Shown piece by piece: positions 42,300 through 51,724 of a stretch of 64,000 nucleotides of DNA. Where the stretch lies: positions 1,054,001 through 1,118,000 of the forward strand of contig NW_020167531.1 in NCBI RefSeq assembly GCF_001641265.1. Direction: 5' to 3'. Origin of the DNA: Pseudogymnoascus destructans. Its lineage: Eukaryota > Ascomycota > Leotiomycetes > Thelebolales > Thelebolaceae. Below the pieces are notes generated by a model. That model was not told the origin of the DNA. It searched no databases and saw only the letters and a list, made by a program, of their open reading frames with translations. Made by a program: the position numbers and the translations under genes. Positions within the stretch are counted from its first letter, which is position 1, and each line of letters starts with the position of its first letter.

Positions 42300-42758
42300 T
42301 ATATCCAGTATCTAATAACTAACAATCCATCTATAGTCTGTTACGGACAGCTTACCGATGGTTACGGACGCTCCAATGCAACAACGCCGCGGCCGCGGTC
42401 GCCCTCAACGGCAGCCTCCTACGTCCTTACCAACTCGACCTATTGCTCTACACGGTATGCAGTCTATGCCTACGAATGACCATATTCTGCCTCGCTCTAC
42501 TAAGCCACCTGGTTTCCTCTCTCAATTCGTTACGGCTGCCCCACATGACCTTGGACAGCTTAATCATGAGTGTGAATACTGTGCGGCGCTACACTGGGTG
42601 GAGGAGGCTACACAGGATAGTACGAGAGCTGCTGTAAGAAGGGGGACGTTAACTTACCAGCCTTATGGAGGCCCCCCTTTTAAGGAAGCTGTTTACAGAC
42701 CAAAATCTGCTAGGAAGAGGCTTCCGTAAGGAGATCCGTGAGTACAACAACGCCTTAG

Positions 42759-43687
42759 TGTAATGGTGGGTGCACCAGATGTGAGAATCTAGCCACCCAA
42801 GGAAGGGATGATTTTACTAAGACAACACACTGTCTTAGGAAACAGAGCCAAAGGGTCGTAGCTTAGACTATTCCACAATGCAGCAATCAGGTGTGTGATG
42901 TAGTGAAGTGGTTCAGACAAGTTGCAACAAATGTTGAGTCTGGGAACTCAGGGGTAAGTCAGAGGTTAACACCTCACTGACTTTTCAGAAACAAGGAGTA
43001 ACAAGATTAATGCTTTTGTAAAAGACGGGGAAGTATGTGATAGTCGATTTACTGTATTGCCTGCTTGCCCTTTCTTAAGGAAAGGGCAATCCTATTTATG
43101 CCAAAGGAGTGTAGTTCTCTCATTTTCCATGACTTTCCATGACTAACCAGGCTTGGTAAATGTATTAGAAATCAAGTGCGACCCAAACTAGCTTGCTAAT
43201 CATGTAGTAAATGTAAGAGAATCCCATAGAACCATCTCTTGGGTTCCTAGCCTATAGGAAGTGAAAAGGAGGTCCAAGATCAGAGTACCTATAGATAAAT
43301 TATGTCATAACTTAACCAATCTTGTGGGTAACTAAGGAGCGATGACGTGTAATGAATCATAGAGGGTTGTAGAAGCTTCTAGAGCTATCGTTCATGTTCC
43401 TAGGCCTCTAGTTGGTAGAGATATGCCATGTGGTAGTATTGGCCCACCCCCTTAAGGAGGAGATTTTCTTAATAACTTGTTTAATGAGTGTTCAAATGAT
43501 ATGCCGTGATGTATGTAGCATAAACAGATGTAGTAGAAGAGTTTGCAGCAATCGTTGAGTAGTATTGCTTCTGTTGTTGGTGTGATAAGCCAAGATATGT
43601 ATGGTGACTTGTAGGTTTGAGGAGGAGATTTCTAAGTTTGCTCTTGAGTTTGATAGCAAACTGAGTGCAACGAATGTCAGTATGACA
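42759..43687 (-). repeat. Solo LTR, 930-bp family, target duplication CTTAG
   Basis: 929 bp, the same length as 41371-42299 but inverted, flanked by CTTAG at 42754-42758 and 43688-43692. With 41371-42299 it forms a ~929-bp inverted repeat around 459 bases of Helitron sequence. Confidence 0.93.
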
Positions 43688-43880
43688 CTTAGCTTTTACT
43701 TCAGTCAGCTACACTCGCGATTCACGCATTCAGCAGAACGGTGGTATACAGAGCTTTCAAATCCATGGCGAGTTATTCCATGAGCAGGGCCCCCTACAGC
43801 CTGTCACGGTTTACCAAGGCATAGGGCACCAGTTGGATCCAGTCGTACGACCTTAGAAAAGCCCTTTAATTGTCTTAGTC

Positions 43881-44091
43881 TAGAGCTCTAGTTGTGTAGC
43901 ATTATGAGGTGTTTTAGGTACCTAACGGTCGTCCTTATGAGAAACAATCACAGGCAGAGTTGGTGTCTATAACTGAGTATTTAGGTTCAATAGCACCCGT
44001 TTAGGGTCGCATGGAACTAGACCTATAGCTGTGAATCCATTACAAACTGTATTAATAGTCATAGACTCTTTACGGGCTGTAAGGTAATCTG
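43881..44091. other. Decayed sequence downstream of Helitron relic
   Basis: TAG-rich, no clear frame. A ~36-base stretch at 43805-43840 is repeated at 44092-44129. Confidence 0.4.
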
Positions 44092-44349
44092 TGTCACGGT
44101 TCACCAAGGCATAGGGTGCCAGTTGGGTATTATGAATTAAACTCAATCTAGAGAAGAAAGGAAAGAGAAGAGGAGCACTCGAGCAGTGGCTCGATCTATA
44201 TACAGCTATGTTGTTGTGGAGTGAATTCTCTTTAGCGAGACCAGTTCTGAGAATTCACTCCACAACCGAAAACTTCGCTCCAACCCCGGAAAGCTCCCCA
44301 CACCCCTGAACCCCCACTCGAGCTGCAAGGCGCACTTGATATCGTAACA
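44092..44349 (-). repeat. Possible solo LTR with 17-bp hairpin
   Basis: 258 bp with ends TGTCACG and CGTAACA, an imperfect terminal inverted repeat. Inside is a perfect 17-bp stem (TTGTGGAGTGAATTCTC at 44214-44230 pairing with 44249-44265, loop of 18). No target duplication is found, so the LTR call is tentative. Confidence 0.45.
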
Positions 44350-44835
44350 ATATCCTCCTCTTGATATTCCCCTGCCACAGTTTGTAAGGCTCTCATTTTC
44401 TCTTCTGTAGAAGCTGGGATAGATAAGGCTTCTCCGTGTCGAACTTTTAATGATATCTTAAAGCGCTTCTTAAATCCCTCAAGCCATCCAATGCTGAACT
44501 CTGGGACTGGCTTGCCAGAGTGTTCTGGAAACTGGCGCCAGATATCTCTTGCCTTTGTTTGCAGAAGCTCTCCAGTTGTAAATCACCCTCTTGCTTCAAT
44601 ACGCTGCTGCCATGCAAAGAGAACCTTCTCTAAGTCAGGCCAGAAGCCTTCTCGAAGTCGCACGCCTTGTGGTGTATTATTCAGAAACAGTTGACTGGCT
44701 AAGTTTGTGATTGTATTCATGGAGGAACCATTCAATGCATTGCTTCTGTGTAGACTTTGGGTGCTGTCGATGTGCCCAGCGACAAAGGGCGCACCTTTGT
44801 TCTAATGTAATACTGTGCCTCTAAGTTGGGCAGTG
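44350..44835 (-). pseudogene. Pogo transposase N-terminal half
   Basis: The minus strand carries a helix-turn-helix start (RCALCRWAHRQHPKSTQKQC), GVRLREGFWPDLEKVLFAWQ, IWRQFPEHSGKP and FSIGWLEGFKKRFKI, ending at EEKMRALQTVAGEYQEEDI just before the catalytic core. It has one frameshift and one stop (TGA after RIEARG). Cut at 44350 by the LTR-like repeat. Confidence 0.78.
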
Positions 44836-45603
44836 GCCAGAAGTAGAGCGACTCCTTATTATATGGCAGCAACGAATTCAATCACGTGGAGGTTTTACAA
44901 GCAGTGATATACTACAAGAAAAGGCTCGAGAGATTTGGCAACAACTACCAAACGACGATAATCTACAATGCCCAGACTTCTCAACTGGCTGGCTCCATCA
45001 ATTTAAAGCACGATATCATATCAAGGTTCATACAAAACACGGCGAAGGAGGCTCTTGTCCAGAAACAGCAGAGGAGGAAATGAAGGCTCTACGAACTATC
45101 GCTGGTGAATTTTAAGAGGACGACGTTTATAATATGGACGAGACAGGCCTATACTGGAAGATGATGCCATCTCGAGGGCATGCAACACAAACGCTTCCAG
45201 GATTAAAGAAGGAGAAAACTCGAATTAGCCTTGTCTTTTGTGTTAATGCTTCTGGAACTGATCGCCTACCTGTGTGGATGATTGGACGATATAAACAGCT
45301 GCCCGCACTTCGAAATATCGATATACCATCAATGGGAGGGCAATGGTGTGCGAGCCAGAAGGCTTGGATGAATACAACAATTATGAGCGAATGGCTTCAC
45401 GCTTTCTATTGACATATTGGAACGACTCGACAAGTTCTTCTTATGATGGATAACTTCTCAGCTTATAACACCGCTCTTGAGCTTTGCCCTCCTCCAACAA
45501 ACATACGTATTTGTTGGCCTCCTGCTAACAGTACTAGTCGATTCCAGCCCCTTGATCAAGGCATCATTAAATCATTCAAATGTCGTTATTGATGACAGTG
45601 GCT
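44836..45603 (+). pseudogene. Pogo transposase, different copy, head to head with the previous
   Basis: The plus-strand frame begins inside the CENP-B-like region (WPEVERLL) and goes through FSTGWLHQFKARYHIKVH, VYNMDETGLYWKMMPSRG (first Asp), VLLMMDNFSAYNTAL (second Asp; Asn in place of the usual Gly/Ser-His) and FQPLDQGIIKSFKCRY (third Asp). Stops lie at ~45114, ~45410 and ~45590. It is truncated on both sides, and its last bases (45571-45603) recur inverted at 56824-56856. Confidence 0.82.
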
Positions 45604-45760
45604 TGTAATGGTGGGTGCACCAGATGTGAGAATCTAGCCACCCAAGGAGGGGATGATTTTACTAAGACAACACACTGTCTTAGGAAACAGAGCCAAAGGT
45701 TGTAGCTTAGACTATTCCACAACGCAGCAATCAAGTGATGTAGTGGAGTGGTTTAGGCAA
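45604..45760 (-). repeat. 930-family LTR fragment in inverted position
   Basis: Only the first ~157 bases (TGTAATGGTGG onward) are present, then the sequence switches to Ty3 pol. It shares the variants GAGGGGATG and CAATCAAGTG with the LTR at 55547-56823 and not with the other copies. Confidence 0.8.
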
Positions 45761-45769
45761 ACAGTACAA

Positions 45770-46845
45770 ACGTGGCCTATTCCTTCCAGCATTAAAGAGG
45801 TTCAGTCTTTCCTTGGATTTGCCAACTATTACAGGGGGTTTATACCAAGATATACATCCTTAGCTTTACCCTTACTCAATTACTTCACAAGGACACTTTG
45901 TATCACTGGGATAAGACACAGCAAGATGCTTTTGATGCTCTTAAAGGAGAATTCAAAGATGGGAAAATGTTACTACACTTTAACCCCTGCCACTCTTGAG
46001 ACAGATGCCTCAGATTTTGCTATTTCTGGAATCTTATACCAAGCTCCAAAGGACAAACAAGAAGAGCTACAGCCTGTGGCATTTTACTCAAGAAAGCTAT
46101 CAGCAGCTGAAAAAAACTATCCCATTACAGACAAGGAACTGCTTGCCATAGTATGTTCTCTAAAGCATTGGAGATGCTACCTTGAAGGGGCAAACTATCC
46201 TATCACTATTTACAGTGACCATTCAAATCTCTTGACCTTTACAACCACTAAACAGCTCAATAGACGACAAGCAAGGTGGTCTGAACAACTAGGAGGCTTT
46301 GACTTTGTTATAAAACATGTCTCAGGGGCCAAGAATCAAAGAGCAGATCTCCTCTCAAGAAGACATGACTACCAAGATTCTGCTAAAACTAGCAATACAA
46401 AGCTGCTAGACTCTACAAAGTTTATAGCAGCATCTTTAAGCAACCCTCATACTACAGAGGACTTGGGGGTAAACTTATCCCCTCAAGACCAAGTTGCTCC
46501 CATTACCTCTTCTCAGGAACCAGAGACCTTTAAAGACTATACACCCTCAGCAACACTTCTTGAAGCATTCAAAGATGCTTACAACCATGACCCCTTTGCT
46601 AAAAAAACTTTGGAATACCTCCAGAAGAAAGTTTCCTCTCTTGAGAAAGTTGGACTACAAAATTTCTCAAAAAATCAGCATGGACTTCTCTTATTCAAGA
46701 GCTATATCTATGTCCCAAGGGATAAACAATTACAGCTACACCTCCTACAGCAGTTCCATGATGCTCCAGCTGCAGGCACTTTGGCTTTGCAAAAACTTAT
46801 GAACTTCTAACAAGAAAGTTCTACTGGCCTAGTCTAAGGACTACT
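45770..46845 (+). pseudogene. Ty3 Pol: RT end, RNase H, start of integrase (left piece)
   Basis: RT connection FLGFANYYRGFIPRYTSLAL, a small frameshift near 45930, RNase H (LETDASDFAISGILYQAPKD, KELLAIVCSLKHWRCYLEGA, SDHSNLL), then LLRRHD-like LLSRRHDYQD and the integrase zinc-finger start (LQQFHDAPAAGTLALQK), reaching KFYWPSLRTT at 46845. The host piece continues at 54324. Confidence 0.88.
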
Positions 46846-47182
46846 TGTAACGCTGACTTCTAAACGATAGAAGACACAGAGGTTCTCTTGCGTAAAGGTT
46901 TACTTATCAGAGGAGGCAGGGGATCAGACACAAAGGCTTCAAGTAACACGTTACTAGTATATAACAAATACTGTATTGAGTTGAGCACGAAGCTCCTATC
47001 TAAGGAAATACTATCTACTTATATAGTGGCGTCGTGCCTAGTGGACTCCTGGGAACTCACTCGAGTCCTCGGAGTCCTGGACTCTTAGGATTCTTCTCAT
47101 CATCCTGCGAGTCCGTCACGTGCCTAGTGGACTCCTGGGAACTCACTCGAGTCCTCGGAGTCCTGGACTCTTAGGACTCTTC
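46846..47182 (+). repeat. Solo LTR, 475-bp family, left part (right part 54186-54323)
   Basis: 337 bases here plus 138 bases at 54186-54323 make exactly 475. The outer duplication is CTACT (46841-46845 and 54324-54328). The gap is the complete Ty3 element of the same family, whose duplication TCTTC is at 47178-47182 and 54181-54185. Confidence 0.93.
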
Positions 47183-47657
47183 TGTAACGCTGACTTCTAA
47201 ACGATAGAAGACACAGAGGTTCTCTTGCGTAAAGGTTTACTTATCAGAGGAGGCAGGGGATCAGACACAAAGGCTTCAAGTAACACTTTACTAGTATATA
47301 ACAAATACTGTATTGAGTTGAGCACGAAGCTCCTATCTAAGGAAATACTATCTACTTATATAGTGGCGTCGTGCCTAGTGGACTCTTGGGAACTCACTCG
47401 AGTCCTCGGAGTCCTGGACTCTTAGGATTCTTCTCATCATCCTGCGAGTCCGTCACGTGCCTAGTGGACTCCTGGGAACTCACTCGAGTCCTCAGAGTCC
47501 TGGACTCTTAGGACTCTTCTCATCATCCTGCGAGTCCGTCACGTGATACTTTCGGAACTACTATTCCCCGCTGCCCCTCCAGGTACCAGGGCCGGTCTCA
47601 TGCGACCTCCCTCCTTCCTGTCCTGTAGTTGGCCAGCCTTCTTGTTCCGTCGTAACA
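47183..47657 (-). repeat. 3' LTR of intact Ty3 element
   Basis: 475 bp. It contains two ~90-bp direct repeats around GTCACGTG, plus a TATATAAG-type box in reverse (CTTATATAG at ~47357 on the plus strand). Confidence 0.95.
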
Positions 47658-47753
47658 CTCGCTCCCTTCCCCTGGGCATTCGTCTCGAATCCTATAAGTA
47701 CGTCCATGTCCCCGGGACTCTGCTGCTCCTCAGCGAGTCCTTCAATATGCAAC

Positions 47754-48319
47754 ATGCCTACTGACACTGCCTGCAAACTCCAGGAACGCAACGATCTTGT
47801 CCGTCGAATAAAGAACCACGGATACGAACTACCCGAAATGGATTCTTGCTCGAACTGCGTGAGGCGAAACGTTACTTGCGTGTCGTCTCCAAATGATCAC
47901 GGCGGTGCGCCGAGTGCGTTCGTCGCAACTTAAAAGAAAAATGTGACTGTATGGGTCCTGAGCATCCCGACTGGGTGAAGCTCGAACGGGAGGAGGATCG
48001 CCTGGATCGCGAAGAGGAAGAAACCCTTTCGAAGTTACTTCGTCTGCGGAAGCAGAAACGCCTCATCCGAACCTGTGGTAAAGATATGCTCCGGCGAGGT
48101 TTGAAAACCCTCGACGAGCTTGATGCGGCAGAGGAGGCCGAACGTGTGGCTGCTGAGAAGCGTGACGCTGTTGAGGCTGAGGAACAGGCAGTTAGCGCTG
48201 CCTCCTCGTCTGTGACCGGGACCCCCGCTTCCTCCGATCCACTGGCCTACTCCCCTGCATCTTGGGATCAATGGCTGGCGGATGGCGGCGTCGATATTCC
48301 TCCAGCAGTTCTTTGCTGA
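47754..48319 (+). CDS. Antisense accessory frame: Zn2Cys6-like plus coiled coil, one frame break
   Basis: Lies between the 3' LTR and pol, opposite in sense to gag-pol, and overlaps the last ~128 bases of pol. From ATG 47754 (MPTDTACKLQERNDL) it encodes SCSNCVRRNVTC. The frame changes at about 47895-47912 (a GGCGG stretch) and continues RCAECVRRNLKEKCDC, then a Glu/Leu/Arg coiled coil (EREEDRLDREEEETLSKLLR, RKQKRL) and a Ser/Pro/acidic tail ending SWDQWLADGGVDIPP, stop 48317-48319. Joined, the spacing C-x2-C-x6-C-x~10-C-x2-C-x8-C matches the fungal Zn2Cys6 cluster. The single shift may be a real lesion, a sequence error or an unrecognised tiny intron. The gene in the Ty3 element at 10368-17753 has the same position and orientation. 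Confidence 0.62.
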
Positions 48320-51300
48320 TGTTCCTTGTTGGTTCCCACGAATTATCCGTAGGTTCGTAATTTTCCCATTTTATCAAAAACTCTTCTCGACGTCCTACTA
48401 ACCTTCTGTCTAGGATCGCTTCGACCTCATATTCGATTATCTCATTCTCGGGTTGGAGTTCGGTGTCGGTCGCAATTGGGGTATTTCCTCTTGCTGGTTC
48501 CAGTAGTGAGACATGAAATACCGGGTGTAGTCTAGACTTCCTGGGTAGCTGCAGTCTGTAATTAACTGAGCTGACTTTGTTCAATATTTTGAATGGTCCC
48601 AATTTCTTGAAGTCCAACTTTGTGCTTGGTCGTTTCGTTTTGATATGTTTCCGGAGTAGGTATACTTTATCCCCCTCCTTGAAGGCAGGTTCCATACTGC
48701 GCTTCTTGTTTGCGTATGCGGCGGATCGTTCATTTAAGAATTGGATGTCCATCGCAAGTTGTTCGTGGAACGATTTCAGTTGTTCCACCACGATCAGGGC
48801 TTGTTCAGCTCGTGATTCATCCGGTCTTGGTTGCCTATATGCTTCTGGCTGGTAGCCATAATTGGCAAAGAACGGTGAGACTTTCGTTGCTTCTGTCATC
48901 GCGCTGTTATATGCAAACTGTGCGATGGGTAAGATCTGAACCCAGTTATCCTGTTGATGATTGACATAGCTTCGCAGGTACTGTTCAAGGGTCTGATTTA
49001 ATCTTTCTGTTTGGCCGTCTGTCTGGTGATGAAAAGCTGTTGACAGCTTATGATTTGTTCCCAGTAGCGCCATCAATGATTTCCAGAATTTCGAAGTAAA
49101 GAGCTTGTCTCTATCTGAGATGATTTCTTCTGGCATCCCATGATCGGCTAATATGACTCGAATGAAGGTATATGCGAGCGCCTCGGCGTCGCTAGCTTCT
49201 AGATATGGTATAAACTTCCCATATTTCGTGAGTCTTTCCGTGATGACGAGGATAGAGTCATATTCTATTCCTGTTAACGGGTCCTTGGAGGGTGGAAGCT
49301 TGACGATGAAGTCTAAAGCTATTGATTTCCACGCTCCTCTTGGTACTGGTGTCGACTTGAGTTGTCCGTATGGCAGATGCCTATTGGATTTTGACTTGCT
49401 GCAAATGTCGCACTCTCTTACCACTGTCTCTACCTGCTTCCTCATACCTGGGAAGTAGTAGTGTCGAGTGATTCGTTCGAAGGTTCGTGTTACTCCCTGA
49501 TGACCGTGTGCTGGTAACGAGTGTTGTTCTTGCACCAGCGGGCGTCTCATTTGACTTGGGACATACACTAACCCTTTGTATCGAATCAATCCTTGTTCGT
49601 CGATGGTGAAGTCGCCTTCGACTTTGGACAAGACTCGCTTGGCGCATTTGTCTGTTGCGTAAGCTTTCTTGAGTCTTTCCTCGAGTTCTGTATCTTCGAT
49701 GACTGAGATCGTCGCTAGTAACTCGTTGTACTGTATTCCTGCATCTGTTTTCTTCAGAATTGCTCTAGGTCTTTCTTCCTTTGGGCCGGCGTAGTCAGTC
49801 CGTCTGCTGAGAGCGTCTGCTCTTGCATTCTCGGAGCCCTTGCGATAGGTTATCGTGAAGTTGTAGGCTGCGAGGGTTTCTGCCCAGCGGACTTGTCTGC
49901 GGTTTAAAACCTTGGTCGTGGTGAAGTATATGAGGTTCTTGTGATCCGTCCATACCTGCACAGGGTAGGTGGATCCCTCAAGATATACTCGCCACTGCTC
50001 AAAGGCAACGACAATAGCCAGTAGCTCCTTGTCGTGGATGTCGTAATTGAGTTCCGCGGGTGACAGTTTCCTAGAGTAGTACACGATTGGTTTGAACTTA
50101 CCGTTCTCGTCTGGTTGATTCAGACATGCTCCAATTGCGAAGTCAGAAGAGTCCGTTTCGAGGATGATCTTCTTTGCAGGGTCAAATGTAGCAAGGATAG
50201 GTGCTTCCGTGAACTTCGTCTTAAGTTCCTGGAAAGCAGCCTCTGCCTTGTCCGTGCATTTGAATTCGAGATCCTTTCTGGTAAGCTCTGTGAGTGGTTG
50301 AGCTACCTTGGAATATCCCGAGATGAATCTTCGGTAGAAGTTGGCGAAGCCTAGGAAGGCTTGCACTTCCTTGACCGTGGTCGGTGTTGGCCATTCCAAC
50401 ACTGCCGTTACTTTTGCTTGGTCCATCTTGATGCCGTGCGTTCCAATAATGTAACCCAAGAATTCGACTTGGTTTTTATGGAACTCGCACTTCTCTGGTT
50501 TGAGGAGTAAGCTGTACTCCTTTAGTTTCTTCAGGACGAGTTTGACATGCTTGACATGCTCCTCCTTGGTTGCTGAATACACCAGGACGTCGTCTAGGTA
50601 GACAATGGTAAAGATGTCTAAGTATTCGTGCAAAGCATCATTCATCAGTCGTTGCATAGATGCGGGTGCGTTTGTTAGCCCAAAGGGCATGACTTGATAC
50701 TCGAATAGGCCATAGCGGGTGCGGAATGCTGTTTTCCACTCTTCCCCAGCCTTGATTCGGATCAGGTTGTATGCTCCTCGCAGATCTAGCTTACTGAAGA
50801 TCTTTGCTCCTTGAAATCTATCGTGTAGTTCGTTGATTAACGGCAGGGCATACCTGTCCTTGATTGTGATGTTGTTCAACGCTCGATAGTCCACACATAA
50901 CCGTAGGGAGCCGTCTTTCTTTGGTACGAAAAGCACCGGACTTCCTGCTGGTGATGTGGATGGTCTGATGAATCCTTTCACTAGGTTATCATCGATGTAC
51001 TCCTTAAGTACCTTCAGCTCCTTTTCCGATAGCTGATATATTGGTCCGAACGGTGGACTCTTGTCTTTCTCCAAAGGTATCTCGTGATCCCATGGTTGGT
51101 GCTTAGGAAGCGCCTCGTTCTTAGGGCCTTCCTGGAATAATTGCTCGTATTCCTTGTACTCCACCGGTATACTCGTCGGTGAGGATGCCTGGGCTAGGTC
51201 ATCGAGCTCGGAGGTTGCACATAACTCCTTCCGGCCCTGGGAGGGTTTCTCCTGTTGTCGCGTGTCCGTCCGTTGTTCACACGCGCACTGGCTCATCACA

Positions 51301-51724
51301 ACTTTCTCATTCCACCAGTCGATCTGGGGGTTGTGTTTCTTGAGCCATGGCACACCAAGGATGCACGCATGGTTGTCCATGTGCACGATGTCAAACTGAA
51401 TCGTTTCCTTGTGCCCGTGTAGCATGACCATTTCCAATGGGACCGTTTCGTGGGTCACCATTCCTTCATTAGTCGAGATGGGCTCTCCATCTACGACCAT
51501 TAACGGGTATGGTTCGGTTTTCAATTGCGTCTTGAAACCTTGCGTGTCTGCTACTTTCTTTGTCATAAAGTTGCCCGTCGCTCCTGAGTCAATCATTGCT
51601 CGGAGGTGTCGCTGTTGTATCTTAGCGACCACATATAGTTGCATGCTGCCCGTCGTGGCGCATAGCTGGTCTGTACTAGGCCTCTTCGTGTCGCTCGCCG
51701 GTGGCCTACCGTCGAGGACTCCTA
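48192..51724 (-). CDS. pol: Ty3 Pol polyprotein, intact
   Basis: Open for ~1175 codons in the -1 frame relative to gag; first Met at 51644. Domains: protease (AMIDSGATGNFM), RT (LCVDYRALNN, KLDLRGAYNLIRI, FGLTNAPASMQ, VYLDDVLVYS), RNase H (LETDSSDFAIGACLNQ, DKELLAIVVAFEQW, TDHKNLIYF), integrase HHCC (EQHSLPAHGHQGVTRT, CDICSKSKS) and DDE core (LDFIVKLPPS, SDRDKLFTSKFW, QTDGQTERLNQTLEQYL), GPY-like module (LGPFKILNKVSSVNYRLQLP) and a chromodomain (EYEVEAILDRRLVGRREEFL, WENYEPTDNSWEP). All motifs look catalytically complete. Expression most likely as Gag-Pol through the slippery site at 51725-51731. Confidence 0.96.

Larger units (their letters stand above)
40704..43880 (+). pseudogene. Helitron helicase-like protein, N-terminal relic cut by three solo LTRs
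   Basis: Host pieces: 40704-40783, 41264-41370, 42305-42758 and 43693-43880, after allowing for one copy of each target duplication. The first pieces encode a Cys-rich start (MSSSPPIWCSHCHAY, then NCSLCSTSRTYR). The third has HECEYCAALHWVEEA, typical of the region before the Rep helicase-like domain of Helitrons. Then EIREYNNAL runs through the LTR site into AFTSV and FQIHGELFHEQGPLQP, the Helitron helicase-like start. In-frame stops (for example TAA at ~42318) and a missing Rep/helicase core show that it is dead. Helitrons move by rolling-circle replication. Confidence 0.72.
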
